Assembly (NCBI GenBank): GCA_902651635.1 | Contig: CACRSC010000048.1 | Location: 209,327 to 256,748, forward strand | Length of the DNA: 47,422 nt | DNA from: Mastigamoeba balamuthi | Taxonomy: Eukaryota > Evosea > Mastigamoebida > Mastigamoebidae | Reading direction: 5' to 3' | In this document: positions 1-11,749 of the stretch, one piece after another | Layout: every line of letters starts with the position of its first letter | Position numbering within the stretch: position 1 is the stretch's first letter | Translations under genes and position numbers: made by a program | The notes under the pieces: generated by a model | Databases searched by the model: none | Seen by the model: the letters and a program-made list of their open reading frames with translations, nothing else | What the model was told of the DNA's origin: nothing

Positions 1-659
1 AACTGCTGGGTGAGGCTCAGCTGTGCAGCCAGGGCAGCAGGAGAGCTACACGGCAGCAGTCTGAAGGGCTGGCAAGTGCCTTGCCACAGCTGCAGTACTG
101 ACAGTTCCCTGTGGTGACTGGATGACACATAGGCAGTGCTGGGCAGCACTGTGCCTGACTGTTGTGTAAGAAGTAGAGCATAGAAAATAAATGAGAGTTT
201 CAAGACTATGATGATGAGTTCCCTGTGACCTCAGATGCAATGTAGAAGCAGTTTCACTGGGCTTGCTGCAGTTGCAAGGGCCGCAGATGCTGAGTGAACA
301 CCACCCCAGCAAGTCCAAACAGCACACAGGGAAAGCCAGAGCATCATAAGATTGAATGAGCACTACACACTCACACTCTGGAGCTGCAACAGGCTGAGAG
401 TGCAGCATTGCAGTATGTGAGACAGCAATCACTGTTCAGGATATTGCAATGGGTAGTATGCAATGGACAGAGTAAATTACAAAAACACCATGAATAACAT
501 TAATAGTTACCCTGAGCATTGAGTGTTGTTTTTTGTTTAGCAGCAGGGTCTAAAAATGAGCTCTCTTCTTAATGCCACATATCCAATCAGCCTGAATGCA
601 ATAAACATGACATTTCAATGATGTAAACACATACACAACTTTGATACTTGCATGCCTAT
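1..659. other. No recognisable gene (left edge)
   Basis: Both strands have only short open frames with no family resemblance, no convincing splice signals and no repeat shared with the rest of the window. The hairpin-repeat array to the right begins to be recognisable near 660, with the first TGCATGCAAG-type words. Confidence 0.5.
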
Positions 660-3300
660 GTATATGAAGAACATAATGTGAAAAAATGATATCTGCCTCT
701 TGCATGCAAGTGGATTTGAGGCCTTGAATGAGTTTCAGCTTGCATGTATTGCATTGCATGAGCACCTGATGATATGATAATGCAAAAAAAACAGTCTGAT
801 AAATGAAAGCCACTTGCAAGCAAGCAAGTGGGTTTGGGAGCTTGAAAGAGCCGGGAATTCCTATGAATACACTACAGTGAAAGACATTAACAATTTCCTC
901 TGAATAATGTACAAGTTGTTGATTAACAAATTGATGATGATCTGCCTTGCAAGCTATTAAGTGGGTATTGGGATTCGAATGAGCCCCTGCTTGCATGTAA
1001 CCATTATGACAATTGGATAATCATCCTACAACTCTAGCATGAATAACTTACTGTTAAATGAGCCTTCATACCCATGTAGCTTGCATGCAAGCTTAAAGCC
1101 ATTTCTGAAAGTGCTGTGCAGACGAAGTCCTTCTCAAGCTTATAACATTCATTTCATGCCTTAATATGAGAACAAGCAAAATAATGATAGACAATCAAAT
1201 GAAGAAGAAAAGAAGAAACACCAAATCAATACTGGTACTTATTGCATACAAGCAAACCCTCTATTTTGAGCTCAGCTTAGCTCTTAATATAATTCAGCAT
1301 GAAAGTTTCTCTGAGCCACCAAATACACATAACAGAAAGCTCTGACTTGACTTCTGATTTCATGAAATGATATAAACTCTGAAATGATTGATGAAATAGT
1401 GACAAGGTAATTTGCATGCAAGCAAGTGCATATGGGGCTCGAATGAACCCCCGTACTCATGTAGCTTGCACACAACAGTTATCATCTTCCAATGATCAAA
1501 CATAAGACATATGAATAACGGGGTTGCACGAGGTGCTTGAGGAATAAAAATTCTTGCTTAAGCCTGCCATCGAAAAAGATTTCTTTTCACGATGGCAGGC
1601 CATAAGGAAGAAAATTCCTCCTTATGGACTCCCCGTTAATGAGAAAGAAAATGCCTCTTGATGCAAGCAAGTGGGTTTCGGAGCTCAAATGAGCTTCCTA
1701 ACCCATACAGCTTGCATGCAAGTTTAAGGTCATTTCTCTGAGTACATTATAATCAAAGTCTTTCTCAAGATCAAGACATGAATGTCTTGATATCAGGTGA
1801 GCAAAAAAGGCAAGCAATCAAATAATGAGAAAAACAAGAAATAATGCATTTCTACCAAGACTTCTTGCAAGCAAGCAAGTGGATATAAGGGGCTCGAATG
1901 AGCTCCAATACCCATGCAGCTTGTATGTAAGAATTAATTTTGTGAATGAATGCATCATAATCAGTCATCTTCTGGAAATATCAACAAAAAGTAAATACCA
2001 AGTAAACAATACAATAAGAAATGACTGATTGCATGCAAGCATGTGAGAATGAAGCAAAATTGAGCCCACATTCATCAAAATCAGCATGACATCTCATCTG
2101 CACCATCAAACACATATTTTAAACTGGATGATTTTTAAGAAATATACTATCATAGTATATACACTGCTTTGATAATGAAGTACCATGGAAAAATGCATGC
2201 AAGCCTAGTGGGTACGAGGGCTCGGATAAGCCCTCATACCCATGCAGCTTGCATGCAACAGTCATAGCATTTCATGAGTAGTGCATTTGTGTCTTGTAAT
2301 CAAAACACAGACTTGCTTGGGTCTGAGAAATGAATGCCTCAATTGAGCCCCCAAACCCACTGGCTTGCATGCTTGAGCCTTCAAACCGATGCCACATGCT
2401 TGCAAGCTGAAGAACAGTCCTATGAGTACATTGCACTCAAAGGCCTTCTCAGCCTTAAGACATTCAGGTCTTGATATGAGACAAGCAAATAAAGATAAGC
2501 AATCAAATGAAGAAGAAAAGAAGAAGTAACATAATTGATACTGGTACTTATTGCAAGCAAGCAAGTGGGTATGGGGGCTCGAATGAGCCCCCATACCCAT
2601 GCAGCTTGCATGCAAGCTCAATGACATTTCCGAAGTACATTGCAATCAAAGTCTTTCTTACTCTTAATGCATTCATAACTTGAATTCAGATGAGCAAATA
2701 AGGCAGAAAATCGAATAATGAAGAAAAGAAGAAATAGCACATTTATAAATAGACGTCTTTGCATGCAAGCAAGTGGGTATGGGGGCTCGAATGAGCCCCC
2801 ATACCCATGCAGCTTACATGCAACAGTACAAAGTAATCTACTTAATAAGAAATGACTGATTGCATACAAGCATATGGAAAAGAAGCTCAATCGAGTCCAC
2901 ATTCATTGCATTTGATGGTTAAGCATAATATCTCATCTGAACCATCAAATACATATTTCAACTGGAAGCTCTTTCGTGAAAAATCCTATTATAGTGTATA
3001 CACTGCTTTGATAATGAATTACCACGGAATATTGCATGCAAGCCAGTGGGTATGAGGGCTCGAATGAGCCCTCATACCCATGCAGCTTGTATGCAACAGT
3101 CATAGCATTTCGTGAGTGTCTAAAAATCAAAACGAAGACTTATATCTGAGAAATAATTTCCTTTAGCATGCAAACCAGTGGGTATGAGGCTCAAATGAGT
3201 TTCAAACCCATGCAGCTTGCATGCAAGCTGAAGAGCAGTCATACATACAACAGAGGATAGTCTATTCTGTGACAAACTCTCTTGACCCTTGATGAAGATC
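660..3300. repeat. Degenerate tandem array of long hairpin repeats
   Basis: About a dozen diverged copies of a 64-67 nt imperfect palindrome recur every 130-270 bp. The outer arms are TTGCATGCAAGC and its complement. The inner stem is GGGTATGGGGGCTC, with loop GAAT and then the complement. The best copies have inner stems at 2567-2598, 2775-2806, 3048-3079 and 2210-2241; weaker copies lie near 800, 950, 1410, 1660, 1870, 2335 and 3165. The AT-rich spacers are also related to each other (AGAAGAAAAGAAGAA and CAATCAAATGA words). A spacer at 2022-2190 recurs at 2847-3030, so there is a higher-order unit of about 825 bp. No coding frame is credible. It could be a satellite or a run of fold-back elements. 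Confidence 0.85.
1517..1637. other. Cloverleaf-like multi-hairpin fold
   Basis: An outer stem AACGGGG (1517-1523) pairs with CCCCGTT (1631-1637). It encloses a weak hairpin (about 1533-1562), a perfect 11-bp hairpin GCCTGCCATCG (1562-1572) with its complement (1590-1600), and a 9-bp hairpin CCATAAGGA (1600-1608) with TCCTTATGG (1619-1627). The segment interrupts the hairpin array and differs in sequence from it. It is not a tRNA: there is no T-loop GTTCRA or D-loop GG signature and the arm lengths are wrong. It could be a small fold-back element or a structured RNA. Confidence 0.5.
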
Positions 3301-3644
3301 AATTGATATCAAAGAGAGAAAAAAGACATCCGGGGGTTCACTGGACACGGGACGTGCACACAACGTGTGCAGTCGCGCAGCGAGCGTGTCCAGAATAATT
3401 AAGGTGTCAGAAAAAATCAGGCTAGGTGCGTCATTGCTCCAATCGTTTTCCAGCGAAAAATCCGAGAAAATGGCAACGTCACATCACTTGCGTCAATCGT
3501 GTCATGTGCTGCATGCGCATAAAACGCATTTTGCGCTTGTCTCTCATTCATTCACTAAATATGCATTCAGCACATACATCGCTACACACGCTGCACTTGC
3601 CAAAAGCCCAGCCAACCTACTTGCCAAAAACCCAGCCAACCAAC

Positions 3645-3977
3645 ATGGTCAAGTCCCAGGACAACCCCATCATTGCTGCAAAAGTAGCCAGGCAGCAGCG
3701 TCTCCTGCACAAGCTGCACAAGTCCATTGCCAAAGCATGCTGAGGGTACCCTGTCCAATTCCTGGAATGGGTATTTCAGCGTTATGGAGGGCCAGACACC
3801 CCCTTCAAGAAGCTGGGAGACCTGCTGGACCTGCTGCTATACTTCAAACGCTATGGAGTGCTTGCCTCTGAGACATTCCTGTAGGCTCCCGACCCAAGCA
3901 ACTTCTGGCGCATGATGGCTCGACACTGGCTCTACCTGGCAGAGCATGTTAACGAGATGGAGGGAAGGCCCACTTAA
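3645..3977 (+). pseudogene. Broken gene of unknown family
   Basis: A single reading frame from an ATG at 3645 reads MVKSQDNPIIAAKVARQQ, passes a TGA (3741-3743), continues through a helical stretch (FLEWVFQRYGGPDTPFKKLG, then a leucine-rich run), passes a TAG near 3882, and ends NFWRMMARHWLYLAEHVNEM at a TAA near 3977. The frame stays coherent on both sides of each stop, which is typical of a decayed coding sequence. The upstream stretch (3600-3645) repeats an AKSPANLLAKNPAN-like module. I do not recognise the protein. It ends about 55 bp before the left terminus of element A, so it may be an older element fragment or a host relic. Confidence 0.5.
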
Positions 3978-4167
3978 AAATCATCACACAACACAATTTT
4001 TCTGAATGAAATCAGTATCAATTCACTTGATATTAAAACATTTGGTCATCGCTGTGACTTTTGCGCATGGAGCGATAAATCTTTAGCGATGTTTTTTCAG
4101 TGCTAATTTAGCACTCCCATCACTAATTTAGCGCTAATTCTAGTGCTATTTAGTGCTACATTGCTAA

Positions 4168-4270
4168 TAACAATTTTAAACAGAGGTTAAAACGAATTTT
4201 AAAAACTGTTAAAAATTTGAAAAAGGAAAAATCAGAAAACAGCAAAAAGTAACAAAAAAAGAGAGCAATC
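4168..4270 (+). repeat. Left inverted repeat of element A
   Basis: This matches the reverse complement of 12205-12297 over about 100 bp with few changes, including the words GAGGTTAAAACGAATTTTA, TTTGAAAAAGGAAAAATC and AACAGCAAAAAGTA. Confidence 0.8.
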
Positions 4271-4549
4271 GTAAAGCTATAGGATAAAAAAAGAATAGCA
4301 CCAAAAAAGAAGAAGGGAAAGTGGACTGAGCTGATTCAAGTTGACAAGACAACATTCAAGAAAGAAAGAACCGAAAAATAATGCTTAGTTATTTATTGCT
4401 CAATTGCCAGCGATTAAAGAAAGAAATACAAAAGAAGTTAAGAGAAACAAGAAGAAGAAACACAAAACCAATGAAAGAACAGGTTTCAATAACACTGAAC
4501 AAAGGGAAAACAGATTTAAGTAAGACTGAGAATGAAACTGTTTTCTCTA

Positions 4550-7500
4550 TTATGTCTTTCTCCTCTTGGTGTCAGGAGAGTGCGCCTTGCCCGGTGCCTT
4601 GTCTGCTTTCCCCTCCTTGGACTCGGCAGCTTTCTTCCCTCTGCCCCTTGTTCCATGCTTCCTGCCCTGGGTCGTGGTTTGATGGCCTCTTCCTCGCGGG
4701 GACTGGATCTCTTCCTCTGCCTCTTCCTCTTCCTCTTCCTCTTCCTCTCCCTCTGCCTCTTCCTCTGCCTCTCCCTTAGTCTCATCCTCATCCTTGTCCT
4801 CCTTCTCTGAGGCTTTCTCCCCCCCGCTGGCCTGTTCTGCCTGTGGCTTGTTCCTCTCCATTATATCTGTGAAACAATAAGAGAAACAAAAATTGCAGAG
4901 TGTATGCTCTAAGTGCTTGAGGTCCTCCATCGTGAAGCCCTTTTCAGATGTGAGGATGGTGGCAAGTGGTTTTATGGGAGCCTGCACCTGCGTTGCTGAT
5001 GTGCTCTCTGTTGAAATGTTAAAATGAAAAAAAAATTCGGCACCTTTCTCACTGGGTTCCTCTGCTGGTGTTGCATGAACAGGAGGACTGAGCACAGCCA
5101 TTGGTTTTCCAACACAAAGACGACGTGCTTTCTTCTTCCAGCGGATGGCTTCCTTGCGAAGTACTACTTCCTGGGGTGCTGCCAGGAGAGACGATCCTGG
5201 GACAGGTCCAGTCTGGGTTCCTACTGGAGTAGCAAGTGAGACTGGCACTAAGAAGTTGGTGAGACAAGGAAACAACAGATAGCATACCCTCTGCAGAGTG
5301 AGGAATGGGAGGAATAGGGGCAGCAGCTGCAACTGGCAGAACAACGAGCGAAGGGGCTGCAGCAGAAGAAGCAGCAGCAGCAGCAGCAACGGCTAGCAAA
5401 ACCAGTGGCAGTGACCTTGAGAGCTCAGCGGCAGGCTCACTCTCCTGTGCAGAAGCATTCTTGGCATCCGGCATTGGGGTGTCCTCAGTGGCAGACCCAC
5501 CAATCGAGGCACCAGAGGGAAGAATGACAGGAGAATGTCCCTGATGGAACAGTCAGACAGACTTTGAGTAAATGGCAACTTGCCTGGGACACAGAAAGCG
5601 AGGCAGTAGCCTTGGATGCGGAGATCAAATCATGGAGCCGAGGTGATATGCTCTTCGGTTGGAAGGGAAGCAAAGCAGCAGCTGCAACAGAAGGCTGGTT
5701 GGGGGGAATCACAACAGGAGCAGCAACTGCAAACAATAGAACATAAGAAAAGAAACAAGGCAAGGAGAGTACAAGGATCCGTGGGCATAGCCTGGGGTGA
5801 CCATAAAGCTAAATCCTCTTTCGTCTTGTGGATCAGCGCTGCAGAGGACTCAGAGAAACAGTGAAGGAGCTGGAAGTTCTCCTGCAAACACAGTTAGTCT
5901 GTTATTGTCTGTTATTGCTGGCGATAAGAGAAAAAGGGATAAACCGTTTCAAGCAGGATGTTGGCATCATGAGTCGAAGTACGGGACAGCCTGAGGTATG
6001 ATGCCCGGTTGCGCAACGCAAACCAAAGTGTGCTGAGCCCGAACGAATTGCCTATCTCCACTATGTTGAAGTGGAAGAAGATGTCCTTAACATAGTTCGA
6101 CACAGCCATCTCCTTGCTCCTTGGGCTGCAGTGGTGGTACACAGACAACAGCAGTTCTGCTATCATCTTATACTTGATGTGCGGTATCGAGAAGCAGTAC
6201 AACTCCTCTGTCCTGTCGACTGGCACGCAGATGAAGGTCACGTTGAGGCTGTCCAGGAAGGACTGTCGAGCTGCTGGGGTCAGGAAGTGGACTACGAGGT
6301 CATAGTGGATCTTCTTGTCCTTCTCCTGTGGCTCGAAAACGTTCTTGTTCTCCGGGAACAGCAGTATCACTGGAGTTGAGAACCACCTTCTCTCGAGTCT
6401 GGTATTCAAAGGCAGCAGAGGCGGATTCTGCAGTAGAGCAAGGCTGACCTGACCTGTGTGGCTCGGACATATGCTCACAACTGCGCACTCTGATCCAACT
6501 GTTAGGAACAACAATTGAAAATGAACGGACCCTCTGGGTTCAGTAGCGCTATCGCTTAGCTGAGAACCGTGTTCTGCTGCTGGTGCATGGCAACAACAAG
6601 AAGGTTCGGTTGGTACAGCTCGTGGATGGCTGTCCACCTGGTGCTTAGTGCCGATATATTGGTAAAGCAGAGGTCCAGGGTTGCCAAGAACCTCTGAGCA
6701 ATTGGTTCATAGACCTGCAGGGCTGAGTTCTAAGTACAGTCAACCAAGGAGTAATCAGACCTCAGCTGGGTAAAGGGCCTTGTTCCAGTTCAGCCTCTTC
6801 TTTTCCGATGGGTCGGCCAGCACAATCTTCTTCTCGATCACAGCGGATGCAATGTCAACTTCCTCTGTAGTTTTTAGGCTCCCTCACATCACCACAATTG
6901 TCACTGGGCCCCAGCCTCACATGGTGTCTGCAGTAGGGGCATCCTTGCAGTCCATGAATTTGCCCTGCTGCAGAGCTGACTGGAGAACCTCGAGCTGTGT
7001 GCCGGAGAACGACGATCTTTTCTGAGTAGCCATGTCTATGGCCCTCATCACAGTCTCGACCTTTTCAAACAAACCGGCAGCTGTTTCCATGGCGCTGTAC
7101 AGCAGGCGGGTTTGCTTCCTTGTCAGATGGCTCCTCAGCACCTTGCTGCAACAAATGTGAGTTGTACGGTTATCGCCAGCGATAACCTGACAAAGGACAA
7201 GACAGCCTCCATGAGGTGCTTCCACAGGGATGACATCTCGAATGAGGTGATCGAGATGGTGTTGATGCCAGGGATCGTGCTGACCTCGTCAAACAGCTTG
7301 TTCTGGTCCTCCGCTCTCCACTCAAGAATCTTCATTGCGATCAGGGACATCTTCTTGCAGTTCTGCTTGAACTTGAAGAAGTCATTGTACAGCTAGTATG
7401 CTGTGAGAAGCCGTTGTGTGCATAACTTGCACTCACTGCTCCCTTGCTCTGAAGCATTGTGACTATGTACTTGTCTGTTGCTGCCTTGCGCTTCGACTCC

Positions 7501-8745
7501 AAGCTCTTTTTCTGCCACCCGGATACACCTCTCGACTTGCTGCTCTTCTGCTCCTGCTCGTTTTCCATCCTTCTTGAACCGGCTTCCGCAATTGCCTCAA
7601 CAGCCTCTCCGTGCATTGCAGAGCAGATCATTTGAGTAGCCCACTTGACATAGGTGAAGAAGTGGTCTGGGGCATGCGTATGCGCGGTAGCCTGAAGTTC
7701 GTGTGACAACGCAAGGATCTGGTCGTCAGCGAGAACAACATCAGCCATCACAATCTCTATGACTATGACCTCACCCATTATCTCTTTCCTACGTATAGTT
7801 AAGTTTTATCGCCAGTGATAAAAACGCACATGTCCGGGCGAGAAGCAACGAGACGTCATGTGTTGCTATCCAGGCACATGTATCGCACTTCGTCAAATGG
7901 TGGTACAGTGAAATTAACGGCCTCTCCAGGTCCCTTGGTGTACGCAACAGCCGCGCTGTGGATACGGGAGACGTTCTTCTTGTCCGGGGCCCTGATCTCC
8001 AGAACTACTACCCGGCTAGCGAACCTTGTCCACCCACGGGACTTGATTTGTTCGGCAAGCATGACCACTCGTGAGCAGTCTGCATATCTAAGTACCCCTT
8101 TGCAAACCCTGGTTTTTGCTATGGTCAAAATTGCACCAAAGTAGTATAAATTCCGGTTGAAAAACGTGTTTTAAATAAGAAAAATGAGCTGAAAACACGA
8201 AAATCAATGGAAAAGTGAGGTTTTACCACAATCTGGAAAAATGAGAAAATGGGTACTTACCGTTGTTGATATGATCCCAGCGAACAATCCCCCACATGGA
8301 AGCCCCACCCTCCGGAATTGCGGGGATGTCTCTGACTTGGTAGGGGACCGTTATCACCGGTACACTCAGGGTTGGTACGATGCCAAACAGCTTTGGCTGG
8401 ACTACCGCTCCCTTTGTGTTGATTGCCCCCTTGGTCTCTTTAAGGAGCAGTGTTAAGACAAAGTAAGACTTTGTGACAATACCGGTTACAGAGTTGGGGA
8501 AGAGTAGCGAAAGTAGTCAGTGGTTAAAGTTGTTCTTCGCCTCCGTCACAGCTATGCGGCTTTGCTTGATGCTCTTACACACTTCCTTCGCCTGCTCATC
8601 TCGCTCCTTCTTTCTTTCCTCCTTCTTCTTCTCTGAGGCTTCCTTCTTTCATTCTGCCTCTATTGTGAAGAAGGACTCTCCCTTCTTCTTTCCCTTCTTC
8701 ATCTGGTTGTCTCTGACTGTTTCTGGATGAGATCAGTCTATTGTT
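4550..8745 (-). pseudogene. Companion protein gene of element A (multi-exon, decayed)
   Basis: A leftward spliced gene of unknown family. Reading along the minus strand: a Lys/Glu-rich coil (about 8.7-8.5 kb); an exon 8261-8440 with DIPAIPEGGASMWGIVRW; then exons joined by introns 8119-8260, 7789-7829 (41 nt), 7393-7436 (44 nt) and 7146-7186 (41 nt), three of which keep the frame exactly. Next come a NWNKALYP motif (about 6.8 kb), a domain with IHYDLVVHFLTPAARQ (about 6.3 kb), a Pro/Ala/Gln linker (5.7-5.3 kb), and an acidic run followed by a basic tail ending SPDTKRRKT at 4553. Stops interrupt it (for example TGA after LDSNT and where B has a Trp codon), so it is a pseudogene. Homologous copies are in B, C, D and E3. 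The charged tail suggests a nuclear or DNA-associated protein; that is inference. Confidence 0.7.
4716..4795. repeat. CTTCCT microsatellite inside the acidic tail
   Basis: An imperfect hexamer array (CTTCCT/CTGCCT). On the minus strand it encodes the Glu-rich run of the element A companion protein (AEEEAEGEEEEEEE), so it is coding repeat expansion rather than an independent feature. Confidence 0.8.
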
Positions 8746-9220
8746 ATCACTGGTGATTAGATTGTGTAGCATTAACAAAGACTGAACAGCGTTGCGCCAA
8801 CCATTATTACTCATCAATACTTTATCACCGGCGATAAAGTATGCAGATATACAGCTGCAATACAACCATAAAATTCTTGTGATTAATAACACGCATCTTA
8901 TTGCCGGCGATAACTTACTTTAGTCTCACACAAAGGTGTTTATCACCAGCGATAAAATCAAACAACAAAGATATTTATTGATGACGTCATCATTTACGTC
9001 ATGTTTTACGTCACGCATGAGATATTTTAAGATTTTATTCATTTTATAAGTCTTCCTCTAGGAGTGAAGTGCCATATGTTGACTTCGACATCCACCTGCT
9101 ACTTCAGGGGTAAGTTATAATAATGAATCTATTTGAATATCTTTAGATATTTATAATATCTAATAATATCTAGATATTTATAACACTTTTATCGCCGGTG
9201 ATAAAACCTCCCACCTGCAC
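8746..9220. promoter_or_regulatory. Shared divergent promoter region of element A
   Basis: The AT-rich gap between the leftward companion gene and the rightward transposase-like gene. It holds a perfect CRE-type palindrome TGACGTCA (8982-8989), two further ACGTCA half-type sites (8995-9002, 9008-9015) and four TTATCRCC palindromes (8822, 8898, 8940, 9189). The equivalent gap in element B also has TGACGTCA (20145-20152) and palindromes, which supports a regulatory role. No TATA box is clear enough to call. Confidence 0.6.
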
Positions 9221-11747
9221 ATGAATACCTCAGGTAACATTCTCTCTACTATTTGCTACTTCTGATAATTCAAAGTGCCTCTTCCTCTGCCACCAGTTGC
9301 GTACCGTACCATCACTGTGGCAGCCTGTTCCGTAGTCCAGCTCACCGGAAATCTTTCCCCAGCAACACGGGACATGTGCTGTAGCCCAGAGTATGCAGAG
9401 GCTGTTCGCTTGCTGTGCTCCAATATACCCTCACTAATGCTCTTGGATGCCTTTGAGTTCCCACCAACAAGTGATGCACCCAGTCTTGCCCTCCGTGCGT
9501 TCAATCGCCGGCGATAAAACTCTTACCATAATTTCAGAGGCCCTCGAGGGCATTTACAACATCAATTGCTATTCCCAAGTCCTTCTTACATGCGCTCACA
9601 CCAATTGGCTTTGCCTATCTGCTGAGGATGTAGCAGATGATCCAGATCACTTTGTGATTCGCCGCCAGCTGAAGAAGCTGCAGAGCGACTCTCTGTTAGA
9701 CGACCTGGTAAACATGATGCTTAGGTTATGTTGCACCTTCTTCTGCACCCTGCGCCTCGCTCCTCCCACTGTCATAGAGCTTCGAAGGTTCTGGCTCTCA
9801 ATGTCCACTGCAGAGACAGCATCTGCACTATTCAGTCAGTTACAATACAGACAGATCTGATCCGGTCTTACAATGTATCCAGTAGACCCACAGCAGATCA
9901 CATACATTTGCCTCAATGGCTTCGTTGCTATCACTGGACTGTCACGCAACATGTGCATATCCCACTTTCGTTTGGATTTCATTGAGTACAAGCTTATCGC
10001 CAGTGATAGTCTTACTTTTCATTCCAGGCCCAATCCTATGATTTCAGTTGCCCTCAAGAGCTCTCTCATCTGCTCTTACATCGCCTCCAACGTTGTCACA
10101 CAGGGCGACTTCTGCCCCGAGTCCGAACTCATTGCCAATCACCAGCGCATATATCTACTCATGGGCCAATCACATGTCTGCTTCTGGATAGACTTGCTCA
10201 GTGACCTTATGGTTCAGGGTATGCCCATTGACAGCTTTCCCAGTGTCATTCTGTTTTATCATATGTGGCAGAACGATTTCCCTTGGCTCAAATGCCTAAG
10301 TAGAAAGGGAGATCACAGGGTCTGTCAGCAGTGTGCCCAGTACTGGGACGGCCTTCTTAAATCAGATGACCTTATTCATCTCGCTGCCCTCCATGAAGAC
10401 CAGAGGCGGCATCACAATGACTTTAAAAACAAACGCACATTTGTCAACCAGCAGGTGATCAAGTGCCGAGCAGACGCTGCCAATTGTTGGTGCTTGATCA
10501 TAGACGGCATGACTGCACCCACTCTCCTGTGTCTCCACCAGAACTACAGCAACTGGAGCAGCCTACAGTGCCCCTCCCTTCTGGTGATGGGGGTGTTGGA
10601 CTTTACGTTTCACTTGGTGAAGTACTGCCTCTCCATGTCTGGCCTTTGGCCCAAGAATCAGGACCTTGTCTGCACTACTCTGCTAATGCACATAGTAGAG
10701 CATCTGAGGCAGCATCTCACATTCCGCCCTTGTAGCCTGACCCTAGTGCTGGACAACCCAGAGAACCAAAACAAGAACAACGTGGTCATGGCCACCCTGG
10801 GCTTCCTGGTGCACTGCGGGTTTGTTGATGAAGCATTTGTTTTCTACCAGCTTACTGGCCACACATACAACGAGCTGGACCAGTGCTTCAGCAGCTCCTC
10901 CAAGTACTTCTGCCACAACAACATCATGTCCATGCCAGAGGTGCCCATGGTGTTCACCATCTCCTGGGCCAAGTGGAGCTTCCTGAAGCAGTTCAAAGTC
11001 CAGATGACCTACCTCAATAGGTGTTACATGCTGGCCAGCTTCTTTGAGGCCTCTATCATCAACTACCCATTCCTGGGAGAGCTTCATGGATTCCACATCT
11101 ACGAGGCTCTTATTGGTGGTGTTTCCCTGCCAGTTTACACATACCGCATGCGCAACTGGGGTCACGAGTGGTCAGAGACTGCCAGGCCCATTTTCTCCAC
11201 ATTTCTGCCAGGGTCTGTTGTGATGCGGCACAAGGTCAACTGGGACTGGTTTGATAGGAATGCTGTGACAGCATTCCTGCAGCAGGGACGGCCGCAGTAT
11301 ACTGCAGTATCAGCTGCTTGGTGGCAGACTCTGCTGGACAGAAAGGACGTTCACAGCCAGACCTTTGTTGATCCACTGGTACGTTTCGTTTCGTTTCTAC
11401 TTTTGTATCTCATTTTCCTTATTGCCGGCAATAATACTGAGCAGGGCGACAATGTGTTCTCAACATTGTTTCTAAGGTCGCTTGAAGCATCGCTGGACCC
11501 GAGCATTCTCTGTGCACCAGCGATTGCACCGTACCTCTCAATGGCCCTGAGACCTAAGAAGAAGGCACAGCTACCATCCTCGGATCCCAGGGATCAGCTG
11601 CTGCTTGTTGGGGGGCACCTTGCAGTGTTCAGGGGATCCATAGAGGGGCATCTCACATTCTGTGTAGTGCAGTGCATTGAGCAGGTGGAGCTGGTCCCAG
11701 CTAATTCACTTGTTACTGTATGGGAGTCCCTGCATGATAGCAGGTGA
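9221..11747 (+). CDS. DUF7869-type DDE transposase-like protein of element A (one in-frame TGA)
   Basis: Exons 9221-9233, 9276-9494, 9538-9985, 10028-11378 and 11445-11747 join in frame to about 777 codons. The introns are 42, 43, 42 and 66 nt, all GT-AG, and the last three contain a palindrome. An in-frame TGA at 9858-9860 makes this copy probably inactive. The long exon shows the DUF7869 signature: a Cys pair in VCQQCAQYWDG (about residue 323), CWCLIIDGMTAPTLL (about 384), LTLVLDNPENQNKNN (about 466) and GHTYNELDQCFS (about 504). The three acidic positions fit an RNase H-fold DDE nuclease; that role is inferred. The start ATG was chosen because its 42-nt intron restores the frame. Homologous to the broken gene at 20.4-22.5 kb. 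Confidence 0.75.
9986..10027 (+). other. 42-nt intron carrying a palindrome (A copy)
   Basis: GTACAAGC starts the intron, a TTATCGCCAGTGATAG palindrome sits in the middle, and TTCCAG ends it. Removing it joins codons to give IEPNPMISVALKSS, matching RPIQSMSVALKSS in the B copy. The orthologous B intron (21193-21234) is also 42 nt, with a different palindrome in the same place. Confidence 0.85.
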
Positions 11748-11749
11748 AA

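Noticed and set aside
1517-1637. tRNA gene
   Set aside because: The fold is cloverleaf-like but lacks the D- and T-loop consensus, CCA-proximal 7/5/5/5 arm lengths and an anticodon loop.
3365-3871. 168-codon plus-strand frame
   Set aside because: It overlaps the frame at 3645-3977 in another phase. The latter keeps protein character across its stops, while this one is Ala/Gln/His-rich noise.
4550-5389. Single long frame starting with a poly-Leu run
   Set aside because: The Leu run is the out-of-frame reading of Ala/GCA repeats. The real protein reads in another frame there and joins this frame only from about 5.2 kb on.
10743-11165. 140-codon antisense frame inside the transposase exon
   Set aside because: It is the mirror of a strongly supported, conserved plus-strand exon.
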